Below, in pieces: positions 1 to 7,607 of a DNA stretch of 64,000 nucleotides (position 1 is its first letter; every line of letters begins with the position of its first letter). Source of the stretch: Aquimarina sp. BL5 (lineage in GTDB: Bacteria; Bacteroidota; Bacteroidia; Flavobacteriales; Flavobacteriaceae). The position numbers and the translations under genes are program-made. The DNA lies in contig NZ_CP031963.1 of assembly GCF_003443675.1 (NCBI RefSeq), positions 3,991,501-4,055,500 of the forward strand, given 5' to 3'. The notes beneath the pieces are model-generated. The model saw nothing but the letters and a program-made list of their open reading frames with translations. It had not been told where the DNA came from and did not search any database.

Positions 1-551
1 AATGGCTCTAAAGTCTCCAATTTATTGAAGGCCATATTAAAATGGGTTAACTCGGTCCAATTTCGGGCTATTGATATATCTTTTACCATATTGAAGTTTC
101 CTGAAATCCCTTTGAGTTTCTTCAAATTCTTCAACGGTTTTATATCTGAAACGAAATTTCTATCGAAAAAAAAGGTTTCCAAAAGGACTAAGTTTTCAAT
201 GGCAGATAGTGATTTGACCTGATTTCCATTAATAAATAAACTCTTGAGCATGGATAACCCGGACAAGGGAGTTAAATCAACAATTTTGTTATAATCTAAT
301 TTAAGATATGTCAGATTTTTTGCGTGTTCCAATCCGCTAAGTGAAGTAATTCCTTTTCCAACAGCAACGAAGCGTGTCAATGATTCCAAATCAGACTTCA
401 AAAGTTCGCCTGTGGGTTTATCCAAATAATTGCGTATTGCTAAATCGAGATAGAAATCCTCGATTAAGATTTGGTCATTTTTATTTTGTGCGTAAACCAA
501 TGTTGTTAAACCTAATAATAGGCATGTTAATAGTATTCTTGAAAATTGCAT
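1..551 (-). CDS. Leucine-rich-repeat exported protein, N-terminal part (cut by window edge)
   Basis: This reading frame opens with an ATG at 551 and stays open to the left edge of the window, so only the first 183 codons are present. It begins with a clear signal peptide of about 21 residues that ends VYAQ. From about residue 65 it shows roughly five internalin-type leucine-rich repeats of about 22 residues, of the form LxxLxxLxLxxNxIxDLxPL (for example LKLDYNKIVDLTPLSGL). Such repeats usually form a curved protein-binding scaffold on secreted or surface proteins; the partner here is unknown. It lies 81 bases downstream of the AraC-type regulator gene on the same strand. Function beyond protein binding cannot be inferred. 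Confidence 0.8.
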   Translation of the reverse strand, partial: MQFSRILLTCLLLGLTTLVYAQNKNDQILIEDFYLDLAIRNYLDKPTGELLKSDLESLTRFVAVGKGITSLSGLEHAKNLTYLKLDYNKIVDLTPLSGLSMLKSLFINGNQVKSLSAIENLVLLETFFFDRNFVSDIKPLKNLKKLKGISGNFNMVKDISIARNWTELTHFNMAFNKLETLEP

Positions 552-632
552 AAGTAATTGTTTTACCTCAAAAATCAACAATTGTTATGGTAAGTAAACA
601 CTAAGTTCTTGTAAAAAAAGTTTCAAATTATA

Positions 633-1766
633 TTATGAAACTTTTTTCTCCTTTTCCAATTGTTTGATATATTCTTTTGGTGTCTGTGAGGAAAACTTGG
701 AGAATGCTCTATAAAAGGTGGTTTTAGATTTAAATCCCGAATCTTCTGCAATATATTCTAACGTAAGACTCTTATGTAATCCTTTTCTAAGTTTATCTTT
801 TACTTCTTCAATTCTATATTTATTAGTAAAATCATTAAAAGAAGTATCCAAATAACTGTTGAGCAAGTTAGATAAAACACTAGGAGTTATTTCCATTAGT
901 TCTGCAAATGTTGATAAAGAAAAGTCTTTGCTTAAAAAAGGTTTCTTATCCTTCATTATATGTAAAACTGATTTTATCTGCTCTTCAACTAAAGTTCTAC
1001 TCACTGTCTGCTTTTTCAATTTAGGATTTGAATATGATAAATAGCCTACCAAAGAAATGATATACAATACTATGCCGTTATATATTTTAACTATCATGGT
1101 TAATGAAAAGCCTAACCACTCATCCACGGGTGAACTTTTCCAGTAGCCGTAAATCTTACCCAGAAGAGTGGTAATTAATTCGAATAGCACTCCAATGAAA
1201 AATAGACCAAGCAAAGTCAGTATCCAGGTACGATATGTATCAGCTACTTTCGATATGTTTATTGCTTCATAATTCCTTACTTCCAGGTATGACATAATCG
1301 TGTAAGTAAAAAGTAATAGCAAAAGGGCAATGTTATGTAGTAGTTGAATCTCGAAATACCCATATCGCAAGATCCATACTCCCTTCATTTCAGGAGAAAT
1401 AGTCAAACTACCTATCCAAATTAGAACGTAGTACACCGTGAAAACAAGAGGCAAAATTAAATGGAGGAAGCTTTTAGAATCAAACCGAAAAGAGAAACTC
1501 AAAAGAGATTTAAGATAGAGGTACAATAAAGGAAAGATAAAAATTACCAAATTGAATGGTAGAAATCTTAAATAATCATTTTTTTCCAATAATCCCGATT
1601 TCCCCAAGAAAGTAGGAACTAGAGAAAGACCAACTACTACTAAAAGCCCAATAAGCAATTTATTTGGTGTTTGTTTCCAATTTCTATTTCTGATTATGAG
1701 AAATATCATTATTGTACTCTGGAATAAACCAAAAAGGATTAAAGTAGCTGTAAGGTTTAAGTTCAT
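633..1766 (-). CDS. AraC-family transcriptional regulator with seven-helix membrane N-terminus
   Basis: The 377-residue protein has about seven hydrophobic segments (around residues 5-25, 37-53, 72-90, 101-119, 143-160, 182-201 and 220-243) followed by a cytoplasmic AraC-type double helix-turn-helix domain from about 280 to 372, ending FYRAFSKFSSQTPKEYIKQ. This architecture is common in Bacteroidota, where the membrane part is thought to sense a signal and the C-terminal part binds DNA. The target is unknown. The adjacent leucine-rich-repeat gene downstream and two inverted repeats just upstream of its own start are possible targets. Confidence 0.85.
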   Translation of the reverse strand: MNLNLTATLILFGLFQSTIMIFLIIRNRNWKQTPNKLLIGLLVVVGLSLVPTFLGKSGLLEKNDYLRFLPFNLVIFIFPLLYLYLKSLLSFSFRFDSKSFLHLILPLVFTVYYVLIWIGSLTISPEMKGVWILRYGYFEIQLLHNIALLLLLFTYTIMSYLEVRNYEAINISKVADTYRTWILTLLGLFFIGVLFELITTLLGKIYGYWKSSPVDEWLGFSLTMIVKIYNGIVLYIISLVGYLSYSNPKLKKQTVSRTLVEEQIKSVLHIMKDKKPFLSKDFSLSTFAELMEITPSVLSNLLNSYLDTSFNDFTNKYRIEEVKDKLRKGLHKSLTLEYIAEDSGFKSKTTFYRAFSKFSSQTPKEYIKQLEKEKKVS

Positions 1767-1795
1767 AAAATTTCAACTTAATGCGATTAGGTTTT

Positions 1796-1854
1796 AACCG
1801 ATACATCGGTTTTAATGACTTTTCATATGTTATAAAAATAACAGAATTTATAAC
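1796..1854. promoter_or_regulatory. Two inverted repeats upstream of the membrane AraC regulator
   Basis: Two perfect inverted repeats lie 30 to 90 bases upstream of the regulator's start. One has arms AACCGAT (1796-1802) and ATCGGTT (1805-1811) around a 2-base spacer. The other has arms GTTATAAA (1829-1836) and TTTATAAC (1847-1854) around a 10-base spacer. Their position suits promoter or autoregulatory sites; the function is inferred from symmetry and position only. Confidence 0.35.
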
Positions 1855-1951
1855 ATTATATGTATATAAGATGAACAAGCATATAATACGTCGATATAGT
1901 AGGGGTTTAAATTAAAAGTTGATGATGTTCAAAAAAGCACAGGACATAAAC

Positions 1952-1981
1952 AAAAAAAAGCCTCTTGTTTCCAAGAAGCTT
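1952..1981 (-). terminator. Intrinsic terminator of tRNA-Leu
   Basis: On the minus strand a 10-bp stem (arms at 1972-1981 and 1958-1967, one G-U pair) with a GAAA loop is followed by a run of U residues. It begins 12 bases after the 3' end of the tRNA. Confidence 0.8.
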
Positions 1982-1992
1982 TTCTTTTGCTG

Positions 1993-2074
1993 TGCGGGCG
2001 GGGAGACTCGAACTCCCACACCTCGCGGCACTAGATCCTAAGTCTAGCGTGTCTACCAATTCCACCACGCCCGC
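1993..2074 (-). tRNA. tRNA-Leu (anticodon UAG)
   Basis: The minus strand folds into a class II tRNA with a 7-bp acceptor stem (GCGGGCG pairing with CGCCCGC), a D-arm, an anticodon stem CTAGA/TCTAG with loop CTTAGGA (anticodon TAG), a long variable arm and a T-arm containing GTTCGAGTC. The discriminator base is A, as expected for leucine. CCA is not encoded. Confidence 0.97.
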
Positions 2075-2289
2075 ATTAAAACTTTTACAAAACTTAGGAC
2101 TATCTGTAAAAGCGAGTGCAAATATAAACAATACTTTTAAAATAAAAAGTCTCAACAAAGAAAATTTATGGATGGTTTTAGGTGTCAATATATTTTGTAG
2201 CTAAGTATAAACCAAAAGAAACTATTTTATGCTATTATTTCATATAATAATTGGTATTAGTACTTTTAGACAAAATTAACTCAATCCAA

Positions 2290-3684
2290 ATGCAACATAC
2301 GAATTCTTACGTTCAGGAACATAAAGATCGTTTCATCAACGAACTTTTAGAACTACTTAAAATACCATCTATTAGTGCAGATTCAGCATATGAAAAAGAT
2401 GTTATTAAAACAGCTGATGAAATAAAGAAAAGCCTGGAAAATGCTGGCTGCGATCTTGTAGAAATATGCGAAACTCCGGGGTATCCTATTGTATATGGCG
2501 AAAAAATAATCAATCCCGATCTTCCTACGGTTTTAGTATACGGTCATTATGATGTCCAACCTCCAGATCCAATTGATCTTTGGGATAGTCCCCCTTTCGA
2601 ACCAGTTATCAAAAAAACAGAATTACATCCTGAGGGAGCAATTTTTGCTAGAGGTTCTTGCGATGATAAAGGACAGATGTACATGCACGTCAAGGCGATG
2701 GAATTAATGACCAAAACAGATCAACTTCCTTGTAATGTAAAGTTCATGATAGAAGGAGAGGAAGAGGTAGGAAGTAATAGTTTAAGTTGGTTTGTAGAAA
2801 GAAATCAAGAAAAATTATCGAATGATGTAATTCTTATAAGTGATACAGGTATGATCGCTAAAGATGTTCCGTCAATTACTACAGGATTAAGAGGATTAAG
2901 CTACGTAGAAGTAGAGGTTACTGGTCCCAATAGGGATCTACATAGTGGATTGTATGGAGGGGCAGTAGCGAATCCGATTAATATCTTAACCAAAATGATT
3001 GCCTCTTTACACGATGAAAATAATCATATTACTATTCCTGGTTTTTATGATAAAGTAGAAGAGCTTTCTAAAGAAGAACGTGCAGAAATGGCGAAAGCGC
3101 CATTTTCTTTGGATGCTTATAAAAAATCATTAGATATTAACGCCGTTTATGGAGAAGAAGGGTATACAACTAATGAACGTAACTCAATTCGTCCTACGTT
3201 AGATGTAAATGGTATTTGGGGTGGATATACTGGAGAAGGTGCTAAGACGGTTATAGCAAGTAAAGCGTATGCTAAAATTTCTATGCGTTTGGTTCCTAAT
3301 CAAGATTGGAATGAAATTACAGAATTGTTTAAAAACCATTTCGAAAGTATAGCTCCAGAAGCAGTAACAATAAAAGTAACTCCGCATCACGGAGGACAAG
3401 GATACGTGACACCGATAGATAATATTGGATATAAAGCAGCAAGCAAGGCATATCAAGATACTTTTGGAAAAACTCCAATTCCGCAACGTAGCGGAGGAAG
3501 TATTCCTATAGTTTCTTTATTCGAAAAAGAATTAAAAAGTAAAACAATCCTAATGGGATTTGGACTTGATAGTGATGCGATTCATTCTCCTAATGAACAT
3601 TTTGGAGTGTGGAATTACTTAAAAGGTATTGAAACGATTCCATTATTTTATAAACATTTTACGGAGTTGAGTAAAAATAATTAG
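2290..3684 (+). CDS. M20-family metallodipeptidase
   Basis: The 464-residue protein matches M20 dipeptidases of the carnosinase/CNDP group, which hydrolyse dipeptides with a two-metal site. Visible motifs are GHYDVQP (about 86-92, metal-binding His and catalytic Asp), ARGSCDDKGQ (bridging Asp, about 120-129) and EGEEEVGS (about 155-162, catalytic and metal-binding Glu), followed by a dimerisation lid with GLRGLSYVEVEV. The ATG at 2290 is preferred over an in-frame TTG at 2251, which would add a non-conserved 13-residue extension. A repeat element begins at its stop codon and a hairpin terminator follows. The exact substrate is not evident. Confidence 0.93.
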   Translation: MQHTNSYVQEHKDRFINELLELLKIPSISADSAYEKDVIKTADEIKKSLENAGCDLVEICETPGYPIVYGEKIINPDLPTVLVYGHYDVQPPDPIDLWDSPPFEPVIKKTELHPEGAIFARGSCDDKGQMYMHVKAMELMTKTDQLPCNVKFMIEGEEEVGSNSLSWFVERNQEKLSNDVILISDTGMIAKDVPSITTGLRGLSYVEVEVTGPNRDLHSGLYGGAVANPINILTKMIASLHDENNHITIPGFYDKVEELSKEERAEMAKAPFSLDAYKKSLDINAVYGEEGYTTNERNSIRPTLDVNGIWGGYTGEGAKTVIASKAYAKISMRLVPNQDWNEITELFKNHFESIAPEAVTIKVTPHHGGQGYVTPIDNIGYKAASKAYQDTFGKTPIPQRSGGSIPIVSLFEKELKSKTILMGFGLDSDAIHSPNEHFGVWNYLKGIETIPLFYKHFTELSKNN

Positions 3685-3790
3685 GGCGTTACCCCGATTT
3701 TAATCGAGGTCGGGCTTTCACTGCTCGCTCTTTTAGGGATTTCAATAAATCACTAAAAGGAGCTCAAACAAGCCGTTCAATCCCTAACGC
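3682..3790. repeat. Structured intergenic repeat, copy A
   Basis: This element shares short ordered blocks with one at 51741-51840: GGGCGT near the left end, GGTC with GGCTTTC in the first third, and CAATCC followed by ACGCAAA at the right end. Its ends can pair as GCGTTA (3686-3691) with TAACGC (3785-3790). It also contains an inner hairpin near 3728-3764 with arms TTTTAG and CTAAAA. I recall similar GGGCGTTACC...CGGGCTTTC sequences between genes of Bacteroidota, but cannot verify that here. Confidence 0.7.
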
Positions 3791-3799
3791 AAATAGTAA

Positions 3800-3840
3800 A
3801 ATACCTGTCAGGTTTTAATAGCCTAACAGGTATTTTTTTA
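3800..3840 (+). terminator. Intrinsic terminator after M20 dipeptidase
   Basis: A 13-bp stem with one mismatch (arms 3800-3812 and 3822-3834, core ACCTGTCAGG) is followed by a T-run. A hairpin with nearly the same core lies at 7556-7588. Confidence 0.8.
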
Positions 3841-3867
3841 TTAAAATATTTGGAATTATAATTTTTT

Positions 3868-3905
3868 ACTCTACATTTGTAGAGTTAATTCTAACAATGT
3901 AGAGT
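3868..3905 (+). promoter_or_regulatory. BlaI-type operator
   Basis: A perfect inverted repeat of ACTCTACA and TGTAGAGT (arms 3868-3875 and 3878-3885, 2-base spacer) contains the TACA-nn-TGTA core known for BlaI/MecI repressors. A second TGTAGAGT half-site follows at 3898-3905, 20 bases further on and directly before the repressor's ATG. The arrangement points to autorepression of the downstream operon. Confidence 0.8.
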
Positions 3906-3906
3906 A

Positions 3907-4278
3907 ATGCAGTTATCCAAAGCAGAAGAACAATTAATGAAATACCTCTGGAAGCTAGAGAAAGCTTTTATGAAAGATTTACTAGATGCTTTTCCGGAGC
4001 CAAAACCAGCGACTACAACGGTTGCTACTTTGCTTAAGAGAATGGCTGATAAAGGATTTATAGCATACACGTTGTACGGAAAGTCTAGAGAATATTACCC
4101 TCTGGTAAAAAAGACAGATTATTTTTCTAAACATGTAAACGGCTTGATAAAGAATTTTTTTAATGACTCTGCATCGCAGTTTGCATCCTTTTTTACTTCA
4201 GAAACGAACTTATCAACTTCAGAATTAGAAGAACTTAAAAAGATTGTAGACCAAGAACTTTTAAAGAAACAAAAATGA
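3907..4278 (+). CDS. BlaI/MecI-family transcriptional repressor (copy 1)
   Basis: At 123 residues this has the usual BlaI/MecI/CopY length and pattern: an N-terminal winged helix (LSKAEEQLMKYLWKLEKA ... TTVATLLKRMADKGFI) and a C-terminal dimerisation part. Members repress their own operon and are inactivated by proteolysis when the partner M56 membrane protease senses a signal. Its stop overlaps the M56 gene start by 4 bases, so the two are translationally coupled. A palindromic operator lies just upstream. No beta-lactamase is nearby, so the signal need not be a beta-lactam. Confidence 0.92.
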   Translation: MQLSKAEEQLMKYLWKLEKAFMKDLLDAFPEPKPATTTVATLLKRMADKGFIAYTLYGKSREYYPLVKKTDYFSKHVNGLIKNFFNDSASQFASFFTSETNLSTSELEELKKIVDQELLKKQK

Positions 4279-6314
4279 TAGCATATATAATTAAATCATC
4301 ACTTTGTTTGATGCTCTTATGGGCATTCTATAAGCTGTTTTTAGAAAAGGAAAACATCCATTTTGTAAAGAGGTTTTATCTTCTTTTTAGTTTGGTTTTT
4401 GCATTCAGTATCCCCTTGATTACACTGACTTATGAAGCAGAAGTCATTTCCCAATCAGAAACAGTTTCAGAAATAACAACTCCTTTATTGATAGTGCCAG
4501 AAACAGAAATCACTCAAGAATCGGTTGATTATTTACCAATTATTTTGTGGATTGTTTACGGAATTGGTGTGTTAGTTTTTGGTTTCCGATTTATCCGAAA
4601 TGTAATTGCTATTTCTAAAAAGATCAGAACCAATGAAAGATTAAAAGAGCCATCACATATTAATGTGTTGTTAAGTAGTTCAATAATTCCACATACCTTT
4701 CTGAGTTACATTTTTGTCCCTAAAAAAGAATTCCAAAATAAAAACATCCCAGAAGAAGTATTACTTCACGAAAAAACACATGTACAGCAAAAACATACAC
4801 TAGATATACTGTTTGTAGAGGTTCTACAAGTAATCTTTTGGTTTAACCCTTTATTTATTTTTATAAAAAGATCTATTAAGCTAAACCATGAGTTTCTTGC
4901 AGACCAGAGCGTATTGAAACAAAGGTTTTCAATACAAAATTACTTTGAATTACTCCTTAATTATCCCAACAGCTCTAATCAAGCTGTATTATCGAGTCCT
5001 ATTAATTATTCATTAACAAAAAAGCGATTACAGATGATGACAAAAGAATTTTCGAAAAAAAGAACGATGCTAAAGTTAGTCACTTTAGCGCCTGTTTTAT
5101 CACTATGCGTATTATTTTTTAATAACGAAATAGTGGCTAAAGAAGTAGAACGACCACTTGATGAGATTGTGAACCTTCATACAGAAGAGAAAGTTTCAAC
5201 ACTGGTTGTGAAAAGCGAAGAAGGAAGTATTTCTGTAGATGAAAATGTAACTGATTTTCAGGATGGTGTAACAGATGAAATGGTAAAAGAATATAATGTC
5301 TGGGCAAAAGATTTAAATGCTAAAATTAAAGCGAATAAATCGATTACTATTAGAGAGAGTGAGATTTATCGTATGATAAATATTTATAGAAATATGACTG
5401 CTGAGCAGCGTAAAGGATCAGAACAGTTCCCTGATATTCCGCCACCACCTCCTGTGCCAGAGGCACCAAAAGTAAAGAAAGGAGAAAAAAGCGATATTCC
5501 ACCACCTCCACCACCACCAGAAGCTCCAAAAGTAAAAAAAGGTGAAAAAAGTAACATTCCACCGCCTCCACCACCAAAAGAAAAAAATACTCCAAACGGT
5601 TTATCAAAAAAAGCAGAAAGAATTAAAACCAATGATGGCTACGCAGAAATTCTCTTATCAGAAAAAGAAGATTGGACAGAAGAAGAAAATGAACGATTAA
5701 AAGAGGAAGCAGAGGAAGAAAGAGAACGAGCAGAAATTGAAAGAGAAGAAGCAGAGGTTCTTGTTGAAGAAATTAGAAGAGAGCAAGAACTTGCTTCGGA
5801 ATTGGCAATGCTGAATGCAGAAGAAGCTAGACGAGCTGCAGAAAATGCTCGTGAAATAGCTATGGAAGCATCTCAGGAAGCGAGATTAAGAGCCCGAAAG
5901 GAATCTAGAGAGTTAATGAGAGAGGCTAAAATGCAAACTAGTAAAGCTGAAAAAGAAATGCGTAAAGCCGAAATGGAGGCGAGAAAAAACGCTATGGAAG
6001 TAGAGTTGGAAGCTAGAAAAACAATGAGAAAAGCAGAAATGCAAGCTCGTAAAGCTGCGATGGAAGCAAGAAAAAGTGCAAGACAAGCAGAAATGGAAGC
6101 TAGAAAAGCAGAACTCCAAGCAATGAGAGTAGCCAGGAACCATTCACCTGATAAATTAATAGAAAGGATGGCTAAAAAAGATGCTGAATTTTATTACAAT
6201 GGAGAACAAATTTCTGCCAAAGAAGCACTCAAACTTGTTGAAGACTCTAATAAGAATCTTTCGATAGATGCGTCTACAAAAAATGGAAAATCAAAAGTGA
6301 AACTTAAAGATTGA
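4275..6314 (+). CDS. M56 (BlaR1-like) membrane metalloprotease with proline-rich and coiled-coil tail
   Basis: The 679-residue protein has an N-terminal membrane region (hydrophobic segments near 5-20, 33-52, 88-108 and 182-198) and the M56 zinc motif HEKTH (165-169) with a downstream NHEFLAD (Glu about 206). Another hydrophobic segment lies near 264-283. In place of a penicillin-binding sensor domain it has three proline-rich blocks of 5 to 7 prolines (about 385-437) separated by APKVKKGEKS linkers. A long Ala/Arg/Glu/Lys-rich stretch (about 450-630) follows, very likely a coiled coil. It presumably activates the upstream BlaI-like repressor's cleavage; the sensed signal is unknown. The tail is unusual and may have grown by repeat expansion. 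Confidence 0.88.
   Translation: MIAYIIKSSLCLMLLWAFYKLFLEKENIHFVKRFYLLFSLVFAFSIPLITLTYEAEVISQSETVSEITTPLLIVPETEITQESVDYLPIILWIVYGIGVLVFGFRFIRNVIAISKKIRTNERLKEPSHINVLLSSSIIPHTFLSYIFVPKKEFQNKNIPEEVLLHEKTHVQQKHTLDILFVEVLQVIFWFNPLFIFIKRSIKLNHEFLADQSVLKQRFSIQNYFELLLNYPNSSNQAVLSSPINYSLTKKRLQMMTKEFSKKRTMLKLVTLAPVLSLCVLFFNNEIVAKEVERPLDEIVNLHTEEKVSTLVVKSEEGSISVDENVTDFQDGVTDEMVKEYNVWAKDLNAKIKANKSITIRESEIYRMINIYRNMTAEQRKGSEQFPDIPPPPPVPEAPKVKKGEKSDIPPPPPPPEAPKVKKGEKSNIPPPPPPKEKNTPNGLSKKAERIKTNDGYAEILLSEKEDWTEEENERLKEEAEEERERAEIEREEAEVLVEEIRREQELASELAMLNAEEARRAAENAREIAMEASQEARLRARKESRELMREAKMQTSKAEKEMRKAEMEARKNAMEVELEARKTMRKAEMQARKAAMEARKSARQAEMEARKAELQAMRVARNHSPDKLIERMAKKDAEFYYNGEQISAKEALKLVEDSNKNLSIDASTKNGKSKVKLKD
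5432..5576 (+). repeat. In-frame tandem repeat in M56 gene (proline-rich blocks)
   Basis: Two near-identical units of about 60 bases (about 5460-5519 and 5520-5576), preceded by a partial unit, encode APKVKKGEKS linkers alternating with polyproline. The units differ mainly at synonymous positions, so the repeat is old enough to have drifted but is kept in frame. Confidence 0.85.
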
Positions 6315-6352
6315 TCGAAACATTTAGTTATTATTAAATGTATAAATTATCT

Positions 6353-6378
6353 AAAACCTCACCTTGGTGGGGTTTTTT
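6353..6378 (+). terminator. Intrinsic terminator of the BlaI/M56 operon
   Basis: An 11-bp stem (arms 6353-6363 and 6366-6376, one T-G pair) with a minimal loop runs directly into six T residues, 38 bases after the M56 stop. Confidence 0.88.
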
Positions 6379-6442
6379 GCGCAACATTTAGTTAGAAATC
6401 AGCGTTATAAGTCTATTGTCAATCAAAAAACACCCTTAGATT

Positions 6443-7543
6443 ATGTTAAAAAATTTTTTCATTATGTGCTCTGGTGCTGATGCCGATATACTGGCTGATA
6501 GCTCTAATGGAGAACAAAATAAGTATGCAGGTATTGGTGCAACTGTATTTTTTACTGCACTTATGGCATTTTTAGCGGCGAGTTATGCGCTATATACTGT
6601 ATTTGATAATTATTTTACTGCTATTTTCTTCGGATTAGTATGGGGATTATTGATCTTTAACCTAGATCGATTTATAGTTTCTACGATTAAGAAAAAGGAT
6701 AATTTTCTGGATGAACTTTTACAGGCTTCTCCCAGAATTATTTTAGCAGTTATCATTGCGGTTGTTATTTCAAAGCCCTTAGAATTAAAGATTTTTGAAA
6801 AAGAAATTGACCAAGTTCTTCTAGAGCAAAAGAACGATCTCACCTTAGCTAATCAAGAACAAATCGCAACTCAATATACTCCAGTTGTAGAAGGAATTGA
6901 TACCGAAATAACTGGGTTAAAACAAGAAATAAGTGCAAAGGAAACAGAAGTAAATGAGCTGTATGAAACTTATATTGCTGAGGCAGAAGGACGAAAAGGT
7001 ACAGAGCTTGTAGGTAAAGGTCCTGTTTATAAAGAGAAAAGAGAAAAGCATGATGCAATGCTAGCTGAGTTGGTGGAGCTGAAGAAAACAAATGCCGGAA
7101 AAATCACTGGTTTAGAAGCACAAAAGACGGAATTGGCATCAGCCTATGATAAGCAAGTGGAAACTTCTCAACCAATCATTGATAATTTTGATGGATTGAT
7201 GGCCAGAGTTAATGCACTTAATGAATTGCCTTGGTTACCTTCATTTTTTATCTTTTTATTGTTTTTAGCTATAGAGACCTCGCCTATTTTTGCAAAGTTA
7301 CTTTCGCCAAAAGGAGAATATGATTTTAAAATTGAGGATATAGAGGGTGAAGTAAAAACCTGGACAGCACAGAAAGCTGATCAACGCAAAATTATGTTAG
7401 CAACAGATCATACTGTGAATGATCGAGTATATGGTGATATTGCAGAAGAAGATGAATTGTATCAATACAAAAAGAAAATTGCAAGAGAACTAATGCAGAA
7501 ACAACAAGATGCTTTTTATAAAAGGCAAACGGATATATTGTAG
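6443..7543 (+). CDS. DUF4407 membrane protein
   Basis: The 366-residue protein matches DUF4407 in layout. A short cytoplasmic start (CSGADADIL) leads to three membrane helices (about 31-52, 57-78 and 97-112), with NLDRFIVS between the second and third. A soluble alpha-helical section from about 115 to 255 is rich in Glu, Lys and Gln and probably coiled. A fourth helix at about 262-283 (ending AIETSPIFAKLLSP) precedes a cytoplasmic tail. The family's function is not known to me. It stands alone between two terminators. Confidence 0.85.
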   Translation: MLKNFFIMCSGADADILADSSNGEQNKYAGIGATVFFTALMAFLAASYALYTVFDNYFTAIFFGLVWGLLIFNLDRFIVSTIKKKDNFLDELLQASPRIILAVIIAVVISKPLELKIFEKEIDQVLLEQKNDLTLANQEQIATQYTPVVEGIDTEITGLKQEISAKETEVNELYETYIAEAEGRKGTELVGKGPVYKEKREKHDAMLAELVELKKTNAGKITGLEAQKTELASAYDKQVETSQPIIDNFDGLMARVNALNELPWLPSFFIFLLFLAIETSPIFAKLLSPKGEYDFKIEDIEGEVKTWTAQKADQRKIMLATDHTVNDRVYGDIAEEDELYQYKKKIARELMQKQQDAFYKRQTDIL

Positions 7544-7550
7544 CATATAA

Positions 7551-7588
7551 TAAAAAGACCTGACAGGTTTCCAAAACCTGTTAGGTCT
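7551..7588 (-). terminator. Terminator between convergent genes (hydroxyproline operon side)
   Basis: A 15-bp inverted repeat with one G-U pair (arms 7556-7570 and 7574-7588, core ACCTGACAGGTTT) lies between the convergent DUF4407 and dehydrogenase genes. The T-run follows on the minus strand, so it chiefly ends the hydroxyproline operon. It may also stop transcription from the left. The core resembles the hairpin at 3800-3834. Confidence 0.8.
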
Positions 7589-7607
7589 AACTAAATAAAG
7601 GTTTTTT

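Noticed and set aside
1907-2188. Open frames on both strands across 1907-2204
   Set aside because: They run straight through tRNA-Leu and its terminator, so they are not genes.
5350-5632. Valine-, glycine- and phenylalanine-rich minus-strand frames
   Set aside because: They are antisense to the polyproline repeats of the M56 gene and only reflect its codon pattern.
5913-6143. Cys/His/Phe-rich minus-strand frame
   Set aside because: Antisense image of the Ala/Arg/Glu coiled-coil region of the M56 gene.
3907-6314. Beta-lactam resistance operon
   Set aside because: The BlaI and M56 genes are present, but there is no beta-lactamase or PBP gene and no penicillin-binding sensor domain on the M56 protein.
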